Source: Mallotus nudiflorus (Eukaryota > Streptophyta > Magnoliopsida > Malpighiales > Euphorbiaceae). From it: 64,000 bases of DNA. The stretch's first letter is position 1. Each line of letters begins with the position of its first letter. The stretch is taken from positions 1 to 64,000 of the forward strand of contig CANTUR010000042.1 of NCBI GenBank assembly GCA_947683625.1, in the 5' to 3' direction. A model generated the notes under the pieces. That model was not told the DNA's origin, did not search any database, and was given only the letters and a program-made list of their open reading frames with translations. Shown in pieces: positions 56,101 to 64,000 of the stretch. The position numbers and the translations under genes were made by a program.

Positions 56101-58500
56101 TCAAAAGACTAAAATGACACTTTGAAATTCAACCAATTTATACTACAAGTCCATAGATTTTGTCTTTGCTTATTCTTCCCCTTGTTTGGGTGTAAAGTAA
56201 GCAATAGATTAATTAGAGTTTTACAAATTTTCAACATAGAACTGTCAATAAGACATCTGAATTTTGTGAGGCTAATAAAAGAAAGCCACTAAAATCAAAG
56301 GTCATGAGATAAGTTTTCACACATGATATCATGAAGTGGATGAATTTACTCTCAATTTTATAAATTTTCTTTGTACTTTACGGTAGAATCAAAATAGATA
56401 GAGTTATATACTTCCCTTTGCCATTTGTCAGGCTTTTTGTTACACATAGTAAGATTTTAACAAGTGATTGGCATTTTCTATCCTAGTCATTCTTATTGAT
56501 GTATCAATTCCTTTCCTCTTATTCATTCTCTTTTATTTTTCCTACATAAAATACCATAAGTTAATATGTTTTCTTTGTAAGTGAATAAATTTTATCAAAA
56601 TGCAATGTTATTCTTTTGCATTCTTCCCTTTTTGATTATAGTGATGATGTCTCTAGTCATAGGGTCGCGATATTCTACCATCGAAGTTGTGGCTTTATTC
56701 AGTTGATGCTATGGTAGAGGGCTCCATTATTCCTCTTCCTAACATTTCCTACAAAAGAAAAGATTTAGGAGTTAGAGATTTTTATTTTACCATCAAAGAA
56801 GTCTTCAGAGTGCATTCATCTTAAGTTTTGAGTGCTTTCTTCCTTTTTTAGGGCCGAGCGCATGTATCGCTGACATGTTGGACCTTCTCACTACCATATT
56901 CCACACCTTGCAATGGTCTAACTATTATAGAGAGATATTCCAAATGATGCACCCAATGAGACTATGGAGATGGATACTGAGTTTGAGGAGCTTGAAAGTC
57001 TTATCCAGCCTCTTACAGTCACTAAGATGATGCTTTTTGATAATGTCACTCCTTTTATTTTCATTCCTTCAGATGCTTTACCTGTGAATACTCTGACTAC
57101 TTTCCTGCACTTTTACAACACTAATCTTGAATGTTAGTAGCAAAGTGTTTGGACAATCTTGACTAGGCTCAAAGACTTTATTATACAAAGAAAGTATTTC
57201 ACAGCAAATGTATACAAGTGTATGTATGTTATGCATAACATGCATGATCCTAATAGGTTTTCTATTTAGAGCAAAGCTATGTTCACAGCTTAGAGTGTGA
57301 GAATGAGGTGCCTTATCAACAACTTGTAGGTTCAAGCACTTGATGCTTCATTGTTGGTACTTCTGATGTTTGAGGTTCTAATATAGTCTATCAGACAAAT
57401 AACTAGGCCAGCGAGTGGGGTCCATGGCTTTACACTATAGCTTATGATTGACAGATGCACTATTGAACTTTTTTTTGTTACTACTTTTGTTGTATAATAA
57501 TTATTATATTTGTATACTTTTAGTATACTCCTTTCTACCCTGAGATCGTTTTCACTAACTTTGAAGTTCTACTGTTGTATTTACTATTTTGCCCCTAACT
57601 TGTCCTGGAGTTACATTTTTCCCCCAGCTTCATTTTGAATTCATCCTAGCAAACACTTTCTTCATGTGCACAAAAGACTCAGTTTGGTCATTATTGTTGT
57701 TGGCCCTTTGTCTTACTAACCCTATTAGTTGCAATCTCATGTATTGAAGATGCATAGGAGTGGGTGAACTGATTGAAGCGAGTTCTGGATGATGAAATCA
57801 ACTGGACTTGCACTTCAAAGAATTCTTGAGTAGAATATGAGGCTTGATGCTAATGCAATAATTGATGACAGTTACAATGTATGGGTTAAAAAGCAAGTTA
57901 CTGAGCTACCTGAATTCTTAAGGTATAAGGGGACACTAGGCTTACAAGGAAAATTACAAATGAGGTGATAAAAAGAAAACGTAACTAAAATAGCGATCTC
58001 ATAGCTCTAATTTAGCTTTCATCATGTATTGTTTTTCCATTCAGATACTTATACAGTATGATAAAGACCAATATGCAATGTTTTAACAAAAATTTAAAAT
58101 TCAATTTTAATCATTCATTAGGGAAAAAATGAGAACATTCATTACATCACATGATATAACTTATGTTATCAATCATTATGAATTTTCCTCTCCAATTTTT
58201 ACCTTACTATTTTTTTTTCTCTTTTCATTTTCTCACATTTCCTATCTTTAGAAGTTACATCATGTGATATATGTATGTTCCTTGAATTTTCATTTGTGCC
58301 TATGCAGAATGATTAAATTTATGTCAAGTATACTGATCTAAATTATAATGCACAGAACTATCAGGATTACATAAGTAAGCATGATCATAATTTATATCAT
58401 CGATCATGGAAAAAATAGATGTTTCATCTTCAAATAGATCAGACATTATTACATCAGTTTCATTATAAAAGACATCAAAAAAATATCACTAATGACAATA
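56101..58500 (-). other. Element B 3' non-coding region
   Basis: No gene seen. Collinear with A 48800-48114 and 44857-43350 once solo LTR 2 is skipped. Near 58270-58430 a degraded frame reads DDINYDHAYLCN on the minus strand, equivalent to A 43350-43400; this is the last coding-like sequence before the region where RT would be expected. Confidence 0.65.
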
Positions 58501-58833
58501 GCAAAATCCTAGGGTGGCTCCTCTTCAGGTGGCAGACACAATAGCTCTTCAATAGCAGCATTGCCCATCCTCTCAGCTTCCAGCTTCATCACTTCCTCTT
58601 TGTTGTTCTTCACCAGATTCTTTGGTGCCCAGATAATACTTGCCCTCCTTTGGCTTAATGAAGTTCTCACTTAATGGTCCAATTCTTCCCAAGGGCTTAT
58701 TTATGTTTGCTTTCTCCTTGTTATTTGCTCTTCTACTAGTTAGTCCTGCCTCAGTATATCCCAAACCCTTCGTATGGTCCTGGGTCTTAATGTTCGGGGG
58801 TCTAGGACTTCCTTATTTATTCTTTTTAAGCCC
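58501..58833 (-). pseudogene. Element B post-protease tail
   Basis: A frame following the protease stop reads GLGYTEAGLTSRRANNKE and then FIKPKEGKYYLG, shifting near 58640 to AIEELLCLPPEEEPP. A GLGY segment followed by an acidic stretch is usual between protease and RT in Ogre/Tat polyproteins. No RT motif follows. Confidence 0.6.
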
Positions 58834-59382
58834 CTATATAGGTCGATAATTCATGCTTTCCATCATTTTTTCTACTCTCGGATCCATTTCAATCCCGTCA
58901 AATATTCCAACAACTTGAATACTAGGCAGAACACACACTTGCTTCTGTTTATCAAGTATAGCTGCCATAGCTGCATTGCTTCCAGCTTCTATTGTCACGA
59001 CATCTCCTTCATGAGGGAATTTTATCTTCTGGTGCACAGTTGAAGGTACTCCTCCCAGGACATAAAACCACGGCCTTCCCAATAGTAAGGCATGGGTAAC
59101 AAGGATGTCCAGCACAGTAAATTCAACAGTTGACTCTACGGGCCCTGTTTTGACCAAAGCTTGAAATGTTCCCTCCACATTCCTGGTACTATCATCAAAA
59201 GCTCTGATTATGAGGTTTAAAACCATCAAGTCATCTACTTTCAAACCCAAATTAGGTAGGATCTTTAGCGGGCATACATTTATAGCTAAACCATCATCTA
59301 CCATCACAAAATTGGTTCTTTTCCCTTTTACTTCAGTTGGGATAAATAATGCCTTATTATGGTTTCTTCCCTCCAAAGGCAA
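58834..59382 (-). CDS. Element B aspartic protease (open frame, 182 residues)
   Basis: Open from 59382 to 58834. Retropepsin-like landmarks of the Ogre/Tat type: TNFVMVDDGLAINVCPLKIL (catalytic Asp in VDDG, where relatives usually have VDNGS), LIIRAFDDSTRNVEGTF, then LLLGRPWFYVLGGVPSTVHQ and KIKFP. It stops after MESMNYRPI. Only the protease part is intact; upstream linker and gag are in other frames, so a full polyprotein is not made. Length fits the domain. Confidence 0.8.
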   Translation of the reverse strand: MPLEGRNHNKALFIPTEVKGKRTNFVMVDDGLAINVCPLKILPNLGLKVDDLMVLNLIIRAFDDSTRNVEGTFQALVKTGPVESTVEFTVLDILVTHALLLGRPWFYVLGGVPSTVHQKIKFPHEGDVVTIEAGSNAAMAAILDKQKQVCVLPSIQVVGIFDGIEMDPRVEKMMESMNYRPI

Positions 59383-59796
59383 GTCATCATCTGAAAATGT
59401 TATTAGCCTGTGTTTCTAATCTGTCACCTTTGCTACCATAGCCTCAGGTGTAGCTACCGTTTCAATGCTCATATTCGACAAAGCTTTAACCAGAGCCCTT
59501 CTATGACTACCCAAATGCATCAGTAATTCCCAGATGCTCACACTCGCTTTAGCCTTCTTAAGTTGTTCAAGGATCAGATCTTCTTTTTATCCTTCCTCTA
59601 CATCTACATCTTCTGTTTCTTCCCTTTCTACAACCCTTTAATTTTGCTTTTCTGTTGTGTGTTAATTCCTCCCACTTCTAGTAACATGATTCACATTTGG
59701 ATTATCACTCTATACATAAACTCCAGTGGATTTTTCTTCATCATAATCATACCAGATGTCCATGGCCCCAACGATCCGCTATTTTTTCTTGTTTTT

Positions 59797-60312
59797 CTAA
59801 ACTTCCACTATGCATGTTTCTTTTCCTTTCAACTCCCTCAGCTTGTCCATATGTTGGCTTATTAGCTCTTGAACACCTTCTTGGGATAGTTTTGGGGTTA
59901 AGAATTCATCTTCTTCAAAATCATCACCCCATCCTATCGGCACGATCTCTTCCATAGGTATGTCAATGGAAGCAGGTTTATAATAGAATACTCTATAATT
60001 GAACTTGCTCGAAGGTTGTCCCAATAGATCTTCAACTCCTCTTGGCGGCTGCTCAGGAATTTCAGGCTCTTCTTTTATCGGCTTATCATCAAATTCATCT
60101 CCCCAACTTAAAGGCTTAATTGATTCAATAGGAATATCAACAAAGGGTGGTTTCAAGTAAAATACTCTGTAATCAAACTTGCCTGAGGGCTGGCCCAATA
60201 AATCTTCTACTCCTCTCTGTGGCTGTCCAAAAGGTTCTCCATTGGGTATAAGGTTGAGGTCTTCGAAGGAACTTAGCACTTCTTCTTCGCTAACCCCTGA
60301 GTTAATCATCAT
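59797..60312 (-). CDS. Element B gag-protease linker with 58-residue tandem module
   Basis: Open frame of 171 residues. Residues 33-90 and 91 to about 132 are two copies of one module (RGVEDLLGQPS.KF.YRVFY.KP, DIP.E.I.P..WGD.F), 174 bp apart (60216 and 60042). It begins with MINSGVSEEEVLSSFEDLN and ends in an acidic/helical tail. A (42908-43200) has a single module. Function unknown; Ogre/Tat linkers vary widely. Confidence 0.65.
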   Translation of the reverse strand: MMINSGVSEEEVLSSFEDLNLIPNGEPFGQPQRGVEDLLGQPSGKFDYRVFYLKPPFVDIPIESIKPLSWGDEFDDKPIKEEPEIPEQPPRGVEDLLGQPSSKFNYRVFYYKPASIDIPMEEIVPIGWGDDFEEDEFLTPKLSQEGVQELISQHMDKLRELKGKETCIVEV

Positions 60313-60329
60313 GGTGGCTAGTGGTGGAA

Positions 60330-61800
60330 CATTTTGTTAGTCTGGGAAAGGGTTGTTTCTGGTATTTGGGTTAGAATTGGATTTCTCAGGGTCGATGATT
60401 TTTCTAGAGTCTATCAGGTTTTGGATTTCATGTTTTAGGCAAATGCAGGTATCTGTGGAATGGCCAGCTACTTGATGAAACTTATAGTAATTGTTTGGAT
60501 CATAGCCAAGGAGATTTGGGTTTGGTGGCTTAGAAAAGGTTAAGGGTTAGAGCAGGCCTTTTTGGATTAGCCTCTCTAGGACTTTGGAGAGTAGTTGGTT
60601 GAACTTGGAGAACCTTTGAGGTTGTTAAACTACATGCACCTCCACAGCTTGGCTAGTACTTCCTTGTTGTATGCCCCCAGTTAGGTACTTTTGGGTTCCT
60701 ATAACTGTAGCAATTTTCATTTTCTCACTCTCAATTTCCTCAGCTTGTAACCCATCATCATACAAATCAATGAAGTTTTTGGAATTCATCATCTGTAGCC
60801 TCTTTACCAAATTAGGTGACACATTATTAACTATCATTCTAACTTGATCCTTCTCAACAAGCTTGCTTTTCATCATCCTTGTTTTATTCATGAAACGAGT
60901 TAAGAAATCAGAAAAAGACTCATTTGATTTCTATTTAGTTAACTCTAGATCCCTGATGGATACCTCCAGCCTGGTATTGTAATCATATTGTTTCAAGAAT
61001 ACAGTACATAGTTCCTTCCAATTAGCTCTAATAGACTTTTCTAACCCATAGTACCAGTTCATAGCCATTCCTTCCAGGGACAGCACAAACAACCTAGTGA
61101 CTACCACTAGAGGTGTTTTAGTAGTGCTCATGGTTGTTGTGTATTGGCTCAAATGAATTCTAGGGTCTCCTCTCCCATTAAATTTTTGTAGTTGAGGCAT
61201 TTTGAATTTTTTTGGCGGCTTATCTCCCTCCATTTGCAGCATGTCATCGAAGTCAAAAGAATACCCCATTCCTTGTCCTCTAATCAGCTCTTCCATCTTG
61301 GACATTTTCTGAGTCAATGCTTACATCTGCTTAGACTCATGATCATGGACCAATGCAAGTGACTCTCTCTTTGCCTTTTCTACCATGTAGTTTTCAACGT
61401 CTTCTAGTCTCACATTAGTAGCAGGCACATTTCTAGCAACAGGTGGAGCTCCTACAGCAAGTGGCTATTCAATAGTAGCAGTAGGTGGTTGTTCAAAAAT
61501 AGGTTGCAGTAGTTCGACCAAAGCCTGTCTCGGTTCCTCTTGCATCATAGCTCTTCTGTCATCCATCAAAGCTCCCTTAATTTCCTCTAAGATCCACATC
61601 TCTGGTTGTTGTTCCATTTCAGTCTGTTCAGTCTGAGTTGGTTCAACTTCTATGAATAGTGGATTGATTGGACTCCCTTCTAGTATCTCCAGTCTTTGAA
61701 CAATGCCTTGAGCTATAGGTTTCAAACTTAAATCAACTCTGGTCAATCTGCCACCTCTTCATCCCCAGAAACAAGAAGACCTAGATGAATCTATGATGGC
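60330..61800 (-). pseudogene. Element B gag
   Basis: From the acceptor-like TTTGTTTTGTAG (61801-61800) leftwards. Landmarks: LTRVDLSLKPIAQGIVQRLE, MGYSFDFDDMLQ, KFNGRGDPRIHLSQYTT, LFVLSLEGMAMNWYYGLEKSI, FLKQYDYNTRLEVSIRDLE (61000-60940), FLTRFMNKTRMMK, NNVSPNLVKRLQMMN, FIDLYDDGL. A zinc-knuckle-like YYKFHQVAGHSTDTC lies near 60490-60440 in another frame. Stops at about 61750, 61465, 61320, 60930 and 60625. It defines the Ogre/Tat assignment together with the protease. Confidence 0.85.
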
Positions 61801-62602
61801 TACAAAACAAAGTGCTAGGATAATGCATGGACTGTATGTATGCATGTATGCATGATGCATTTGTTTATGCAACAAGTAGTAAGCAAGCACTTAACAAGTA
61901 GCAAGTATCAAGAAGCAATCAACTAGCAACATGCAAGCATAAGCCTTCCAACCTTATTCCTCTCACACACATATTCAATGGCGAGTCTCTTTTTCCTAGG
62001 ATTTTTTGTCTTGGCCTTAATATCAATAGGGAATATTAAGAGCCGATGTGTATGCCAAATCTCTCTTTAAAACAAAAAGCATACAAACAACATTTCTAAA
62101 TATAAAGATCTAGCCTAATCCTTATTAGTCTGAATGGGCTTCAAAGGTATAGGCTTGGGCTTTTATAAATAGAAATACCTCATGGAAATTCAAACAAACA
62201 AGCACTTTAGGTAAAAATCATAGGGGAAGTAACTAGGCCATTATATGTGGTTAGGGTCCGGTGAAAAGTTAAGGTTCCCTTAGCAAGATGCTCTCCATTA
62301 TGGACTTTGAGTTACAAGCCAACGTCAAAGGGGCCCAGCATTTTTTACCAACTCGAGAGAAGATTACCCCCCTTAAGGACTTTGGTTACAAACTCTAGTT
62401 TAGATGAGCTCGGTAATCTCTCTTGAATCGAGTTAAGGCTAAGAGTGATGGTTAGCCAATCTATAACTCTATGAAGCTAGCAAAATCATGGAATCATAAA
62501 CCAATGCCATCGGTTTAGTAGGGACATGTAGAATGAATGCAAGAATGAAATAATAATTGATAAAATAATTCTAAAAACACAAGTAGAATCAGTATCTCTT
62601 GT
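61801..62602 (-). other. Element B leader
   Basis: Untranslated, no open frame. Collinear with A 30565-30879 plus 34113-34563, showing where solo LTR 1 entered A. Confidence 0.75.
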
Positions 62603-62620
62603 CCCCACTGGAGTCGCCAC
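62603..62620 (-). other. Primer-binding site of element B (tRNA-Arg type)
   Basis: GTGGCGACTCCAGTGGGG on the minus strand, directly inside the 5' LTR; better preserved than in A. Confidence 0.78.
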
Positions 62621-64000
62621 TGTAGATGGCGGGGTTTAGCGTGCGTCCAAGATTTTAGCAACCATGACACTGTTTAGGCTCAAGGCCTTACAGAACACAG
62701 TAACCACCATCATTGAGACATGGCATGGAGATGAGGAGTCACCACCCAGGGTAATAATTGGGACAAATAAAAAAAGGTGGTACTCGATTCCCTAAAAAAA
62801 AGCTAGTACCACAACTAGGAGATTTTGGATACGAAATACTAACTTCTCTTAGTCTCATATTCATTTAGAAAAATTTTATAAATGATTATTTTATTAAACC
62901 CTAATTAACATCCATCTAACCCTAGGCATCTAGTCAATAAAATTACACATAAAAAATGCACTCAAGATTGTTTTGTCCCTAAGTCTAAACTATGTTAATT
63001 TTATTAAAAAGTTAGCTAGATTTACATTTTATTTACAAGTGAGAAAGAGACTAAAAGTGGGTCTACATTTTTTATTAATTAGTGAGCCTAGCTCTATTTA
63101 TTTTACTTTGTCTAAAAATGGGCTTACGTCTATTCAATTTTAAATAAAAATTAAATTAATGGGCCTAAGTCTAACTTGGTTTTATTTTAAGTGAAATGTG
63201 GGTCTAGGTCTATATATTTTAAAAGAAATGAATTTAAATGGGCTGAACTAAGTCTAAACAAGTTTTTAATTAACTAAGTGGGCCTAAAATATAATTAACC
63301 TAATAGGCCTAAATTGATTTTAATTATTTAAAGTCTTAAACCATTTTTAAGCCTATTTATTAAATGGGTTAGACTTAAATATGGGCTTAGGGCCCCAAAA
63401 ACATTAAAAAAAAGCCCAAAAACATAAAAAAAAAAAAAACATAACAAAATCAAATCAAAACACATTCACATTTGATTTCTAAAAAACCCAATTTAGTTAC
63501 ATACAAACCCTAATTAACTAAAGCCAACATTAATTTTAATTAATCTTACCCAGTGAACCTAGTTTTACTAATTAATTTTAAAGTGCAGAAAATTAAATCT
63601 TTTATTATTCCCACTACTAGGGCTATTACAAACTACATAAAAAATTAAAATTTAACAATTATACAACCATGAATTAAAAAACTACATAAGATACCAAAAT
63701 ACAAAATAAAGATAAAAATCCTAAGTTTTACTGGAAAACAGTACATGTTCTTCCATGGCATTCCATGGACCTTTTGTTCATTTAAACACGAGCAGTATCC
63801 TCCTTAATCCTCATGCAGAGATCAAAAATTCAAAAAAAAACACAAAAGTAATTAGATTAGTAGAGAAATTGAATAATCAAAATAATAACAAAATAAAAAT
63901 CACAAAAAGAAAAATAGAAAAGAACACTGATGATTTTAGATGTTGTACAAATGCTTTGAGATAGCCCCTCAGATTGGATTATCGCCGTTAAAATTGACTT
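62621..64000 (-). repeat. 5' LTR of element B, first 1380 bp visible
   Basis: Plus-strand start TGTAGATGGCGGGGTTTAG, parallel to 51418 onward (TGTAAACTGCGGGG). The two LTRs are easily alignable but differ at many single positions and small indels, so B is clearly older than C. The remaining about 655 bp lie beyond the window. Confidence 0.9.

Larger units (their letters stand above)
28460..64000 (+). mobile_element. Element A: non-autonomous Ogre/Tat-like Ty3/gypsy element, opened by four insertions
   Basis: Plus strand: 5' LTR 28460-30546, tRNA-Arg-type primer site, leader (30565-34560, interrupted), gag (34564-42610, interrupted), linker, non-coding region and tandem repeats to 50820, polypurine tract, then 587 bp of 3' LTR (50831-51417). 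The rest of the 3' LTR should lie beyond the window, after element B. Nested insertions: solo LTR 1, element C, solo LTR 2, element B. No RT, RNase H or integrase is found in any piece, and its order is collinear with B. Gag carries at least eight stops. Confidence 0.85.
51418..64000 (-). mobile_element. Element B: non-autonomous Ogre/Tat-like element, right end outside window
   Basis: Minus strand: 5' LTR from beyond 64000 to 62621, tRNA-Arg-type primer site, leader, gag, linker, protease, short tail, long 3' non-coding region with tandem arrays, polypurine tract, 3' LTR 53452-51418. RT, RNase H and integrase are absent and no scar with RT-like residues is seen. It inserted into A's 3' LTR (left flank AATAC). 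Confidence 0.88.

Overview
The window is nuclear DNA of a flowering plant, probably a eudicot. It is AT-rich and carries only eukaryotic plant element families: Ty3/gypsy chromoviruses, Ogre/Tat-like gypsy elements and a Mutator-like (MULE) transposon. I found no convincing host gene, tRNA, rRNA, CRISPR array or bacterial operon. Almost every base belongs to transposons nested inside each other, and every coding region I could check carries stops or frame changes. Species cannot be decided from the sequence.

Layout. 1-6807: left-truncated, minus-strand Tekay/Del-type chromovirus E (RNase H, RT, protease and gag, then primer-binding site and a 3.27 kb 5' LTR). It lies inside an older plus-strand LTR of its own family, D, whose end survives at 6808-7520. 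7521-9012: AT-rich DNA without a recognised gene. 9013-26657: a MULE with a perfect 9-bp target duplication, a plus-strand transposase and a minus-strand DUF1985/Ulp1-protease gene (Kaonashi-type). Its transposase is split by a 9.7 kb Tekay-type element F (11183-20918, 5-bp duplication ATTGT). 26667-28459: unassigned DNA.

28460 to the right edge: Ogre/Tat-like element A on the plus strand, opened by four insertions. These are two solo LTRs of the E family (30880-34112 and 44858-48113), a complete CRM-like chromovirus C (34574-41420, LTRs about 1% different), and a second Ogre/Tat-like element B on the minus strand (51418 to beyond 64000), which sits in A's 3' LTR. A and B confirm each other: B preserves the uninterrupted sequence at the sites where C and a solo LTR entered A.

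How parts work together. A and B keep gag (B also protease) but lack RT, RNase H and integrase, so they look like a family that needs enzymes from elsewhere. Both end in long tandem-repeat 3' regions. The most interesting signal is inside the E and F LTRs: a GC-rich exon-like island ends in a GTGAGT donor, an acceptor-like site follows about 0.92-1.12 kb later, and directly after it lies a roughly 90-nt block that folds into three hairpins with pair-preserving changes between the two families. E-family LTRs also carry a 52-bp U3 hairpin and a hairpin at their very end, both with coupled changes between copies. I know of no description of these structures; all readings here are by eye.
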